In this document: piece after piece, positions 17,923-26,234 of the stretch
Numbering within the stretch: the first letter of the stretch is position 1
Layout: every line of letters begins with the position of its first letter
Origin: G963669295 sp963669295
Lineage (GTDB): Bacteria; Bacteroidota; Bacteroidia; Flavobacteriales_D; CALLUQ01
DNA length: 64,000 bases
Assembly: GCA_963669295.1 (NCBI GenBank)
Contig: OY769938.1
Span: 806,001 to 870,000, forward strand
Direction: 5' to 3'
The notes under the pieces: generated by a model
Told to the model about the DNA's origin: nothing
The model's database searches: none
Seen by the model: the letters and a program-made list of their open reading frames with translations, nothing else
Position numbers and translations under genes: made by a program

Positions 17923-18663
17923 ATGATTACCACACTAATTGTTGATGATGAAGAAAAGGCGAGAAAGGTATTGCAAAACCAACTCTCTGCTGCTTTCAAC
18001 GACGTGAAGGTCGTTGCTACTGCCGGTTCAGTAGCAGAAGCCTATGCGGCCATCATTAAGCACGATCCGCAATTGGTGCTGCTCGACATTGAGATGCCTT
18101 ATGGCAATGGATTCGATTTATTGCAAAAGTTCGACAAGGTTAACTTTGATGTCATCTTTACCACTGCCTATGGGCATTACGCCATTAAGGCCATCAAAGC
18201 CTCGGCACTCGATTACTTAATGAAACCTATTGATGCTGAAGAATTGGCAATGGCCATTGATAAAATCAGGAAAAAAAACGAACAGGCCATAGATCAAAAA
18301 ATTAAAGCCCTTTTATCGAACCTCAACAATGCGCAACCCCAAAAAATAGGAATTACCGATAGCCATGGTGTTACTTTTGCATTGGTAAATGAAATTGTAA
18401 CGTGTAAGGCACACAACAATCAAACCTATTTTCAACTGGTCAGTGGCAAAGAACTTCCTTCTATTAAAACCCTGAAAGAATACGAAACCCTCTTATCGCC
18501 CCATGGGTTTATTCGAGTACATCACTCTACCATCATCAACCTCAACCATGTCAAAAAATACATCAAAGGAGAAGGTGGAACTGTTGTGATGGAAGGCGGG
18601 GCAACAGTAGAAATATCGCGAAGAAAGAAAGCTGAGTTCTTGAAACAACTGGCCCAAAAGTAG
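17923..18663 (+). CDS. LytTR-family response regulator (orphan)
   Basis: This is a 246-residue response regulator. The receiver domain begins MITTLIVDDEEKARK, with the phosphoacceptor aspartate in LVLLDIEMPYGNGFD and the conserved lysine in YLMKPIDAEEL. The LytTR DNA-binding domain occupies about residues 145-246 (FIRVHHSTIINLNHVKKYI, then EISRRKKAEFLKQL). I chose the ATG at 17923; the frame runs open upstream, but the receiver fold starts here and a promoter lies at 17875-17904. No histidine kinase of the usual LytS/YpdA type is adjacent. LytTR proteins typically bind pairs of direct repeats spaced about two helical turns apart, which makes the 22-bp array just upstream a possible target; this is inference. 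Confidence 0.92.
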   Translation: MITTLIVDDEEKARKVLQNQLSAAFNDVKVVATAGSVAEAYAAIIKHDPQLVLLDIEMPYGNGFDLLQKFDKVNFDVIFTTAYGHYAIKAIKASALDYLMKPIDAEELAMAIDKIRKKNEQAIDQKIKALLSNLNNAQPQKIGITDSHGVTFALVNEIVTCKAHNNQTYFQLVSGKELPSIKTLKEYETLLSPHGFIRVHHSTIINLNHVKKYIKGEGGTVVMEGGATVEISRRKKAEFLKQLAQK

Positions 18664-18696
18664 GTAAGAGCCGAAACCCATGGCTCCGACTCTTAC
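18664..18696. terminator. Hairpin between convergent LytTR and glucosaminidase genes
   Basis: GTAAGAGCCG at 18664-18673 pairs with CGACTCTTAC at 18687-18696 with one mismatch. There is no T-tract, so its role as a terminator is uncertain. Confidence 0.4.
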
Positions 18697-18748
18697 ACAA
18701 TCCCTGTTTACTAACTAAACTAACTGGTCAAAAAAATCCTATATCTTA

Positions 18749-19672
18749 TTAAATTTTAACTCTTCTTTTTAACGATAGCTGCTGGCCAACATTTGGCTCA
18801 GTACCTATGCGCATGTTGTTCTTTTTATACAAACTCTTCAACTTCACTCCATACTTTTGAGAAATATCGCGCATGGTATCGCCTTCTTTTACGGTATGGT
18901 ATTTCACTTTTGCTTTTCCACGCTTGGGTTGCAAGTAAATCACATCCCCAGGTTGTACCACATCCGATTTGTTCAGGTCGTTGTATTTGAAAATTTGCCA
19001 CAACCGCATATCAAACTCACCGGCAATCTTATTGAATGTATCGCCCTTCTTCACAATTACATACTTGATGTCGTTGTCGTGCACCTTTATTTCGTGACGC
19101 GCTAACTTACTGATCGTAGGTGGCGTAGACACAGGGGTATGTGAGGGCACTTTTTTGAGCTTATCGTATTGTGCCAGGTCGTAATCTTCAATCAGCTTAA
19201 TGAGCAACTGAGGATACCGTGGGTTAGTGGCATAGCCTGCCTGCTTCAATCCTTTTGCCCATCCTTTATAATCGTTGGATTTTAAATCGAATAAGAAAGC
19301 ATAACGCTTGCGTGTTCTTAAGAAATCAGAATGGTCGCGATACGACTCTTCGGCCGAGTGGTACTTTCTAAAGCACTCATTCTTTGCATCATCGTCGGCA
19401 TAATACCCAGGGCCATTCCAATTGTGACACTTAATTCCAAAGTGATTATTGGCATAGCGTGCCAGGGCACTGTTTCCATCGCCACTCTCTAAAATACCTT
19501 GCGCCAGGGTAATGCTTGCAGGAATACCATATTCGTGCATGTGACGCACCGCTTCACTTTTCCATTGATTGATGTATTCCGAACGAGTAATTCTTCGTTC
19601 AGCAGGTTGTGCCAATAAATTTTGGGCACTAAACACCACCAAAAAAGTGACTATGGAGATGGTTTTCAACAA
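18749..19672 (-). CDS. Secreted glucosaminidase with two LysM domains
   Basis: This 307-residue peptidoglycan hydrolase has a signal peptide (residues 1-22, ending LLAQ). A glucosaminidase/Flk-type domain follows (residues about 30-165): GIPASITLAQGILESG with the catalytic glutamate, then NNHFGIKCHNW and ESYRDHSDFL. Two LysM peptidoglycan-binding domains lie at about 208-252 (YVIVKKGDTFNKIAGEF) and 258-305 (YHTVKEGDTMRDISQKYG). It should act in the periplasm in cell-wall turnover or division. A TATATTTG box lies 32 bases upstream of the ATG. Confidence 0.92.
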   Translation of the reverse strand: MLKTISIVTFLVVFSAQNLLAQPAERRITRSEYINQWKSEAVRHMHEYGIPASITLAQGILESGDGNSALARYANNHFGIKCHNWNGPGYYADDDAKNECFRKYHSAEESYRDHSDFLRTRKRYAFLFDLKSNDYKGWAKGLKQAGYATNPRYPQLLIKLIEDYDLAQYDKLKKVPSHTPVSTPPTISKLARHEIKVHDNDIKYVIVKKGDTFNKIAGEFDMRLWQIFKYNDLNKSDVVQPGDVIYLQPKRGKAKVKYHTVKEGDTMRDISQKYGVKLKSLYKKNNMRIGTEPNVGQQLSLKRRVKI

Positions 19673-19703
19673 TGCTATAATTTTTTACCAATCCTCTGGA
19701 ACG

Positions 19704-19711
19704 CAAATATA
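19704..19711 (-). promoter_or_regulatory. Glucosaminidase gene promoter -7 box
   Basis: The minus strand reads TATATTTG, an exact match to TAnnTTTG. A TTTG lies 23 bases upstream, a little further than usual. Confidence 0.45.
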
Positions 19712-19767
19712 GCAGTAGATACGAAGGTTATTAACAAAGGTTTCAACAAGTAATTAACATAATTTTG

Positions 19768-20688
19768 TTAATAAACTCGAACTGAAAGAGTTATCCCATA
19801 CCGTTCTTCCATGCCTTTCACCCCTTGCAACCCTCCCGTATGAATGGCCAACACATTGGCACCTGGGGTCAAGCGCTCATTTTCAATGAGTTGATACAGT
19901 CCAAAAAGCATTTTTCCGGTATAAATAGGATCTAATGGAATAGCAGTCATGCGCATAAAGCGCTGCATGAAAGCAACAAGTGTTGGTGTTATTTTGGCAT
20001 AACCACCACAATGGTAATCGGTTTGTATTTCCCAGCGCCCTACTACTTCCCTACTCTTCAGCAAGGCATTCACCTCATCGTTTAAAAAAGCCCCTCCTTT
20101 TAATGCTGAAAACCCCCAGGCAGTTTGATGCGACTGTAACGCTGAGGCTATACCAGCAAGCGTAGTACCGGTACCGCTGGCACAACAAATAAGGTCGTAT
20201 GCTGCTGTCGCATCGTCCAATATCTCGGCACACCCCAACATCCCTGCTTCATTCGCTCCTCCTTCCGGAACCAGGTAAAACCGACCAAACTTTGTGTGTA
20301 GCTGTTCCTGAAAATCGATGGTATTCTTCTGCCGGTATTGCGCCCGGGAAACGCGATGCAACACCATGCCACAAGAAAGCGCATAAGTTAATGTTGGGGT
20401 AGTCACCTCTTCTTCTCCCCGTATTACTCCAATGGTGCGCAACCCCAGGGCCTTTCCCGCTGCGGCAGTAGCTGCGATGTGATTAGAATGCACCCCACCA
20501 AAAGTAAGTAGTGCTTCATCTCCTGTTGCTTTTGCCGCCTGTATGTTGTACTTCAACTTGCGCCATTTATTGCCCGACACCTCAGGATGAATCAAATCAT
20601 CGCGCTTCACATGCAAGCGCACACCCGCAGCCTCCAAAACAGGATCAACCACCTGCTGTATAGGTACTTCAACTGTTGCTTCAAACAT
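19768..20688 (-). CDS. PLP-dependent D-cysteine desulfhydrase / ACC deaminase-like enzyme
   Basis: This 306-residue enzyme belongs to the fold-type II PLP family that contains 1-aminocyclopropane-1-carboxylate deaminase and D-cysteine desulfhydrase. The PLP lysine sits in HPEVSGNKWRKLKYN, followed by TFGGVHSNHIAATAAAG and the phosphate-binding CASGTGTTLAGI. The two activities cannot be told apart by eye. In non-plant-associated Bacteroidota, D-cysteine desulfhydrase is the more likely reading. The TAAATTTG box lies only 4 bases before the ATG, so the message may be leaderless. The gene diverges from the DUF5522 gene. Confidence 0.82.
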   Translation of the reverse strand: MFEATVEVPIQQVVDPVLEAAGVRLHVKRDDLIHPEVSGNKWRKLKYNIQAAKATGDEALLTFGGVHSNHIAATAAAGKALGLRTIGVIRGEEEVTTPTLTYALSCGMVLHRVSRAQYRQKNTIDFQEQLHTKFGRFYLVPEGGANEAGMLGCAEILDDATAAYDLICCASGTGTTLAGIASALQSHQTAWGFSALKGGAFLNDEVNALLKSREVVGRWEIQTDYHCGGYAKITPTLVAFMQRFMRMTAIPLDPIYTGKMLFGLYQLIENERLTPGANVLAIHTGGLQGVKGMEERYGITLSVRVY

Positions 20689-20692
20689 CCTA

Positions 20693-20700
20693 CAAATTTA
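20693..20700 (-). promoter_or_regulatory. PLP-enzyme gene promoter -7 box, possibly leaderless
   Basis: The minus strand reads TAAATTTG, an exact match, with TTG 18 bases upstream. The box ends 4 bases before the ATG at 20688, so the transcript would begin at or next to the start codon. Confidence 0.5.
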
Positions 20701-20713
20701 ACCATTAATGGCT

Positions 20714-20744
20714 TTTGCCAAGTGGTATAAAAAACCGAAATTTG
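20714..20744 (+). promoter_or_regulatory. Promoter of the DUF5522-hutU transcript
   Basis: TTTG at 20714-20717, 19 bases, then GAAATTTG at 20737-20744, one mismatch from TAnnTTTG. It lies back-to-back with the minus-strand box at 20693-20700. Confidence 0.45.
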
Positions 20745-20762
20745 CTGCTTAGCCAATAGGTA

Positions 20763-20945
20763 ATGGACGGATTTTCCAAAAAACCCAATCTCGACCCTGA
20801 AGATTACTACTACAGCGATGAAGGATACATTGTGTTTACGGAAAAATACTTATTGAAAAGAGGCTACTGCTGCCAGAATGGTTGCAAGCATTGTCCGTAC
20901 GGCTTTAGTTTTGATTACAAAAAAAACAAACTTAAAAAGAAGTGA
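20763..20945 (+). CDS. Small Cys-rich DUF5522 family protein
   Basis: This 60-residue protein has the sequence features of DUF5522: an acidic, Tyr-rich start (LDPEDYYYSDEGYIVFTE), then RGYCCQNGCKHCPYGF with four cysteines and a histidine, and a Lys-rich tail. The Cys cluster suggests metal or iron-sulfur binding, but the function is not known. It is followed only 3 bases later by hutU, so cotranslation is likely. Its shortness and conserved Cys pattern support a real gene. Confidence 0.85.
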   Translation: MDGFSKKPNLDPEDYYYSDEGYIVFTEKYLLKRGYCCQNGCKHCPYGFSFDYKKNKLKKK

Positions 20946-20948
20946 CCC

Positions 20949-22982
20949 ATGAGCACAGTAGAATTAACACAGGAAGATATTGCTGCTTTTCGCCACGCTA
21001 TTTTAGAAGGCATTCCCAATGAGTTGCCTGCTGCCCAACCTTACGATCCTGCCATTAACCATGCCCCAAAGCGCAAGGAAATACTTACGGTAGACGAAAA
21101 GAAGTTGGCATTAAAAAATGCATTGCGTTACTTTCCCGAACACCTGCACCACGACCTGGCTCCAGAATTTGCTGAAGAACTCAACACTTATGGTCGCATT
21201 TACATGTACCGTTACCGACCTACTTATAAAATTCATGCACGCAGCATACACGACTACCCTCACCAAAGCAAGCAAGCTGCAGCCATCATGTTGATGCTCA
21301 GTAACAACCTCGACTATGCTGTGGCACAGCACCCTCATGAGCTGATTACTTATGGGGGCAATGGTGCGGTATTTCAAAACTGGGCGCAATACCGGTTGGC
21401 CATGAAATACCTGGCTGAGATGAACGACGAACAAACCCTGGTACTGTATTCAGGGCATGCCCTGGGGCTGTTCCCCTCCCACACCGACGCACCGCGCGTA
21501 GTGGTGACCAATGGCATGATGATTCCCAACTACTCGCAACCCGACGACTGGGAAAAATTCAACGCGTTGGGGGTCACGCAATACGGACAAATGACCGCTG
21601 GCTCGTTCATGTACATCGGCCCACAAGGCATTGTACATGGCACCACCATTACTGTACTCAACGCTGGTCGTATGATCGAAAAAGAAGGTGAAGGACTGGC
21701 TGGAAAACTATTCATCACGGCCGGGCTGGGAGGCATGTCGGGCGCCCAACCAAAAGCAGCAAAAATTGCTGGTGCCATCAGCATTACAGCAGAGGTAAAC
21801 CCCAAGGCCACCCACACCCGTCACTCGCAAGGGTGGGTAGATGAAGCATACGACGACCTTGATGCCATTATACAACGTGTTGCAGAAGCTAGGGCCAACA
21901 AAGAGGCGGTTTCTATTGCCTACCAGGGCAACGTGGTAGACCTTTGGGAAAAATTTGCCGCAGAAGGCATTCACGTCGACATTGGTTCCGACCAAACTTC
22001 ATTGCACAACCCATGGGCAGGAGGTTATTACCCTGTTGGATTGAGCTACGAAGAATCGAACGACATGATGGCCAACAACCCTGAACTGTTTAAGGAAAAG
22101 GTAAAAGAAACACTACGTCGCCATGTCGCTGCCATCAACACATTAACAGCCCGCGGCATGTACTTCTTCGACTACGGCAATGCTTTCTTACTGGAATCGA
22201 GCCGTGCCGGTGCCGACATTATGAACGGCAAAGGAGGGTTCAAATACCCTTCGTATGTACAAGACATTATGGGGCCGATGTGTTTCGACTACGGCTTTGG
22301 TCCCTTCCGCTGGGTATGTACCTCTAACCACCCTAAAGACCTGGCCGAAACCGACCGCATTGCTGCTACAGTGCTGCGCCAAATGGCTGCCGAAGCACCC
22401 GAAGCAATTCAACGACAGATTGAAGACAACCTGCTATGGATAGAATCGGCCGAAGAAAATCAACTGGTAGTTGGCTCTCAAGCACGCATCCTGTATGCCG
22501 ATGCTGAAGGCCGTATAAAAATTGCTGAAGCATTTAACAAAGCCATTGCTGATGGTACTATCTCGGCACCAGTGGTATTGGGTAGAGATCACCACGATGT
22601 ATCAGGTACCGACTCCCCTTACCGCGAAACATCTAACATATACGATGGCTCCCAATTTACTGCCGACATGGCCATTCACAATGTCATTGGCGACTCCTTT
22701 AGAGGGGCTACCTGGGTAAGCATTCACAACGGCGGTGGCGTTGGATGGGGCGAAGTAATTAATGGTGGCTTTGGCATGCTACTCGATGGCTCTGACGATG
22801 CCGATCGCAGGTTAAAATCCATGCTGTTTTGGGATGTTAACAATGGCATTGCACGAAGAAACTGGGCACGCAACGAAGGTGCTGTATCGGCCATTAAACG
22901 TGCCATGCAACAAGAACCCAACTTGAAAGTAACCATTCCTAACATGGCCGACGACAAGTTGATTGATGGCCTGTTTGAATAA
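20949..22982 (+). CDS. hutU: Urocanate hydratase (long form)
   Basis: Urocanase converts urocanate to imidazolonepropionate in histidine breakdown, using a tightly bound NAD. The protein has 677 residues, about 120 longer than the Pseudomonas enzyme. Family sequences are visible: GGNGAVFQNWAQY, YSGHALGLFPSH, the NAD-binding GLGGMSGAQPKAAKIAG, GSDQTSLHNPWAGGYYP and the C-terminal IHNGGGVGWGEVINGGFGM. No hutH, hutI or hutG lies in the window. The preceding DUF5522 gene is 3 bases away and the CPBP gene begins 5 bases after the stop, so the genes probably form an operon by position only. Confidence 0.93.
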   Translation: MSTVELTQEDIAAFRHAILEGIPNELPAAQPYDPAINHAPKRKEILTVDEKKLALKNALRYFPEHLHHDLAPEFAEELNTYGRIYMYRYRPTYKIHARSIHDYPHQSKQAAAIMLMLSNNLDYAVAQHPHELITYGGNGAVFQNWAQYRLAMKYLAEMNDEQTLVLYSGHALGLFPSHTDAPRVVVTNGMMIPNYSQPDDWEKFNALGVTQYGQMTAGSFMYIGPQGIVHGTTITVLNAGRMIEKEGEGLAGKLFITAGLGGMSGAQPKAAKIAGAISITAEVNPKATHTRHSQGWVDEAYDDLDAIIQRVAEARANKEAVSIAYQGNVVDLWEKFAAEGIHVDIGSDQTSLHNPWAGGYYPVGLSYEESNDMMANNPELFKEKVKETLRRHVAAINTLTARGMYFFDYGNAFLLESSRAGADIMNGKGGFKYPSYVQDIMGPMCFDYGFGPFRWVCTSNHPKDLAETDRIAATVLRQMAAEAPEAIQRQIEDNLLWIESAEENQLVVGSQARILYADAEGRIKIAEAFNKAIADGTISAPVVLGRDHHDVSGTDSPYRETSNIYDGSQFTADMAIHNVIGDSFRGATWVSIHNGGGVGWGEVINGGFGMLLDGSDDADRRLKSMLFWDVNNGIARRNWARNEGAVSAIKRAMQQEPNLKVTIPNMADDKLIDGLFE

Positions 22983-22987
22983 GCCGA

Positions 22988-23698
22988 ATGAGCACTCCCA
23001 ATAACCCTTCTTTTTTCAGTCCGCTAAAAGCGGATCGAAAAGTGGTGATCCTTTGGAGCTCCATCATCTTATTGATTACCCTAAAAATTTACGAGGGCGA
23101 CCAACACTTTTTTGTCAAGCATTGGGGACACCTTTGGGAACAAGGCCCTCTACTCGACTGGATGAAATGGCTCTACCATCACCTTGCCTCCTTATTGCTA
23201 TTTGCCATCATTCCTATTCTTATTATTAAAGGCTTTTTTAAAGAAAGTGTGAAAGAATATGGCGTGCAGTTGGGCGACTGGAAATTTGGATTGAAAGCCA
23301 CATTAATCACCTTTATCATTATGCCGTTTCCGGTATACCTCTCCAGTCAAAACCCAGAGCATTTAGAGTTTTATCCCCTCACTACCATGGCGACAGAATC
23401 GCCCAAACTTTTTCTACTATGGGGGCTTACCTACCTCCCGCACTACATCGGGTGGGAGCTGTTTTTTAGGGGGTACATTGGCTTTGGTGTAAAAAAATAC
23501 AACGGTGCTTTTGCTGCCATTGCGGTACAAACCTTATTAACCACCCTCATGCACATTGGCAAACCCGAAGGCGAAACATGGGGAGCCGTTGTTGGGGGCA
23601 TCTACCTCGGACTACTCACCTTCCGCACCCGCTCGGTGCTTTGGGCCATCTTATTCCACTTTTACCTGGGCATGTTGAACTCTTACTTCTGCGGATGA
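22988..23698 (+). CDS. CPBP-family intramembrane protein (putative glutamic protease)
   Basis: This 236-residue membrane protein has about 7-8 hydrophobic segments. The C-terminal half carries the CPBP motifs: GWELFFRGYIGFG (motif 1), TTLMHIG (motif 2) and LFHFYLGMLN (motif 3). Motif 1 has Trp-Glu in place of the usual Glu-Glu, a variant I believe occurs in a subset of the family. It could be an intramembrane protease, or a non-proteolytic member. The stop overlaps the ATG of the epimerase gene (ATGA). Confidence 0.8.
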   Translation: MSTPNNPSFFSPLKADRKVVILWSSIILLITLKIYEGDQHFFVKHWGHLWEQGPLLDWMKWLYHHLASLLLFAIIPILIIKGFFKESVKEYGVQLGDWKFGLKATLITFIIMPFPVYLSSQNPEHLEFYPLTTMATESPKLFLLWGLTYLPHYIGWELFFRGYIGFGVKKYNGAFAAIAVQTLLTTLMHIGKPEGETWGAVVGGIYLGLLTFRTRSVLWAILFHFYLGMLNSYFCG

Positions 23699-24675
23699 AA
23701 ATATTAATTACAGGAGCGACAGGGTTTATTGGCAATCGATTGGCTCTTCGGCTTGCAGAGCAAGGCCACCAGGTACACGCGCTTGTGCGTTCCTCCAACG
23801 AGGCATTGCAACAACACCCCAATATTAAGTGCTTTCAAGGCGACATTACCAACACCAAAAGCATTGAAACAGCCATTGAAGGTTGCGAACAAGTATATCA
23901 CCTGGCAGCACTGGCCAACAACTGGGCTAAAGATCCCAACACCTTTTTTGTAGTCAATGTAGACGGTGCCAAAAACATCTTTGATGCAGCGCTGCAACAC
24001 GGTGTGCAGAAAGTAGTATTTACCTCTACTGCCGATACCCTGGGGCCGCAAACCTCCGATCAATTGCTTGACGAAACATCTACTTTTAATCAAGCCTCAA
24101 CCTATTACGGACAGAGCAAGATAAAGGCCGAACAAGCGGTAAAACCCTACATCGAAAAAGGGTTGAACATTACCATCGTAAACCCCACCCGTGTATTTGG
24201 ACCGGGAGCACTCAATAAAAGCAATGCCATGACCCTCATCATTCAAAAATATGTAAAGGGCAAATGGAAGTTCATTCCCGGCACCGGCCTTAGCGTAGGC
24301 AACTATGCCTATGTAGAAGATATAGTAACCGGCCACCTGCAAGCCATGGAAAAAGGCAGGGCTGGCGAACGTTATGCGCTAGGTGGTGAAAACATTACCT
24401 TCAGCAACCTCTTTACCCTAATGGGCAAAGTATCGGAGCAACAATACCGATTGTACAAACTCCCTATGTGGTTGATGCTTAGCGCTGCTACACTCATGCA
24501 TTGGTATGCCAGCATTTTTAAACGCCCGCCCCTCATTACTCCTCCATGGGTAAAAAAATACGACGAACACCGGGGCGTTGACCTCAGCAAAGCGCAGCAA
24601 GAGTTGGGGTATACCGTTACCCCGTTGCACGAAGCCTTGCGCATCACCATCGAGTGGGTGCGCCAACAAAAGTAG
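23695..24675 (+). CDS. NAD(P)-dependent epimerase / dihydroflavonol-4-reductase-like SDR
   Basis: This 326-residue extended short-chain dehydrogenase starts at the ATG at 23695, overlapping the CPBP stop. The Rossmann motif is KILITGATGFIGNRLALRL. The catalytic Tyr-x3-Lys is in YYGQSKIKAEQAV, and TSTADTLG holds the serine/threonine. NPTRVFGPGALNKSNAM and YVEDIVTGHLQAME are typical of the dihydroflavonol reductase/HpnA-like branch. The substrate is unknown. Bases 24676-24754 separate it from proC and show no clear terminator. Confidence 0.87.
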   Translation: MKILITGATGFIGNRLALRLAEQGHQVHALVRSSNEALQQHPNIKCFQGDITNTKSIETAIEGCEQVYHLAALANNWAKDPNTFFVVNVDGAKNIFDAALQHGVQKVVFTSTADTLGPQTSDQLLDETSTFNQASTYYGQSKIKAEQAVKPYIEKGLNITIVNPTRVFGPGALNKSNAMTLIIQKYVKGKWKFIPGTGLSVGNYAYVEDIVTGHLQAMEKGRAGERYALGGENITFSNLFTLMGKVSEQQYRLYKLPMWLMLSAATLMHWYASIFKRPPLITPPWVKKYDEHRGVDLSKAQQELGYTVTPLHEALRITIEWVRQQK

Positions 24676-24754
24676 CACATCAAATAAGGCAACACCTGTC
24701 ACATTTCTAGTAGTTTCAGTGTGGAGCTATGGGAAGAACAATTAATTTTACCGC

Positions 24755-25576
24755 ATGAACTTATCCAAACAAAAGATAGCCATCATTGGCGGGGGAAACA
24801 TCGGTGTATCGCTGGCCTGCGGATTGGCTAAGTCGGGAAAAATTAACTGTGCTGACATCACCATTACCCGTCGCAGACAACAACGCCTGGAAACGCTTGC
24901 TAGTGAAGGGTTTGGCACTACCACCAACAACAAAGAAGCCGTTGCTTCGGCCAACATCGTTGTGCTGGCCATTTTACCACAACAGCTCAACGATGTACTC
25001 GACGACATCAAAAGCAACCTGCAACCACAGCAACTTCTTATTTCAGTCGTTTCGGGAGTTACCATCAACGACATTCACCAACGGGTAGGCGCCAATATTC
25101 CAGTGGTAAGGGCCATGCCTAATACGGCAATTGCTATTGGAGAGTCGATGACCTGCTTTGCCACCAATGCCGGTTCAAAAGCCAATGCAGCCGTGGTAAA
25201 AGAACTGTTCGATACGGTAGGCGTAACCATGGAAATTAATGAAGATCAAATGACCTCCGCCACCGCTTTGTGTGCTTGTGGCATTGCCTTCTTCCTGCGT
25301 TCCATCCGTGCTGCCTCACAAGGAGGTATCGAAATCGATTTTCACTCGGATGAAGCATTAAAAATGGCTGCACAAACCGCCAAAGGTGCGGCAGCCTTGC
25401 TGTTGCACAACAACAGTCACCCCGAAGATGAGATAGATCGGGTAACCTCTCCCAAAGGCTGTACCATTGCCGGACTCAACCAAATGGAACACCACGGTTT
25501 CAGTTCGGCCTTTATTAAAGGAATTACCACCTCGGCCAATAAAGCCGGAAACCTTTACACCAACAACGATGAATAA
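24755..25576 (+). CDS. proC: Pyrroline-5-carboxylate reductase
   Basis: ProC makes proline from pyrroline-5-carboxylate with NAD(P)H. This 273-residue protein has the N-terminal Rossmann motif IAIIGGGNIGVSLACGL and VRAMPNTAIAIGESMTCF. It also has the C-terminal dimer domain signature with SPKGCTIAGLNQMEHHGF. The stop overlaps the ATG of the pyrophosphatase gene by 8 bases. Confidence 0.93.
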   Translation: MNLSKQKIAIIGGGNIGVSLACGLAKSGKINCADITITRRRQQRLETLASEGFGTTTNNKEAVASANIVVLAILPQQLNDVLDDIKSNLQPQQLLISVVSGVTINDIHQRVGANIPVVRAMPNTAIAIGESMTCFATNAGSKANAAVVKELFDTVGVTMEINEDQMTSATALCACGIAFFLRSIRAASQGGIEIDFHSDEALKMAAQTAKGAAALLLHNNSHPEDEIDRVTSPKGCTIAGLNQMEHHGFSSAFIKGITTSANKAGNLYTNNDE

Positions 25577-26162
25577 ACTTCTGATGGCAGGTGCCATACT
25601 TTTAGCCGGATGCAGCAGCACCCCACAATACAGCGATATTCCATTGCACTCTGAACAAGGCTTTATACAAGCAGTCATTGAAATTCCTGCTGGCACCAAC
25701 CATAAAATTGAATATAATTACGATACCAATACCTTTCCGATAGATCAAAAAAACGGGAAAGATCGCGTAGTGGAATTCCTCCCCTACCCAGGCAATTACG
25801 GATTCATTCCTTCTACCTATATGAACCCGGAACAAGGAGGCGATGGCGATGCATTGGATGTATTGGTAATTGGTGAAAGTGTTCCTACCGGAACTGTGAT
25901 GGAAATTCGAATCATTGGCGCTATGCAATTGATGGATGGCGGAGAAGTAGACACTAAAATCATTGCCACCTCAGCCTATGGCAAAGAAAAAATCATCTTC
26001 ATCGATACCTTTAACGACTTGCAACAAAAATACCCTGCAGCACAACAAATGCTGGTTGATTGGTTTTTGAATTACAAAGGACAAGGCGCTATGGAATTCA
26101 AAGGTTGGGGAGATGAAGAAGATGCCATTCAGGAAATTTTCAAATGGCGCACCGACAAGTAA
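25569..26162 (+). CDS. ppa: Family I inorganic pyrophosphatase with lipoprotein signal
   Basis: This 197-residue protein begins MNKLLMAGAILLAGCSST, a lipoprotein signal with lipobox LAGC at about residue 15. The mature part is a soluble type I pyrophosphatase: YNYDTNTFPIDQ, FLPYPGNYGFIPSTY and the metal-binding signature DGDALDVLV, then TKIIATSAYGKEK. The signature has Ala where most members have Pro or Glu at the fourth position. Export as a lipoprotein is unusual for an enzyme that normally works in the cytoplasm. It suggests periplasmic or envelope hydrolysis of pyrophosphate. The ATG at 25569 overlaps proC; the frame extends upstream without homology. Confidence 0.88.
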   Translation: MNKLLMAGAILLAGCSSTPQYSDIPLHSEQGFIQAVIEIPAGTNHKIEYNYDTNTFPIDQKNGKDRVVEFLPYPGNYGFIPSTYMNPEQGGDGDALDVLVIGESVPTGTVMEIRIIGAMQLMDGGEVDTKIIATSAYGKEKIIFIDTFNDLQQKYPAAQQMLVDWFLNYKGQGAMEFKGWGDEEDAIQEIFKWRTDK

Positions 26163-26182
26163 AGCGCAACGTAAAAGCATAA

Positions 26183-26220
26183 AAAAACCCTGACCTCCGT
26201 TGAGCGTCAGGGTTTTTATT
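26183..26220. terminator. Bidirectional terminator
   Basis: A perfect 12-bp stem (AAAAACCCTGAC and GTCAGGGTTTTT) with an 11-base loop and A/T tracts on both sides separates ppa (+) from the convergent DUF4476 gene (-). Confidence 0.92.
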
Positions 26221-26234
26221 ACACACACATCCTA

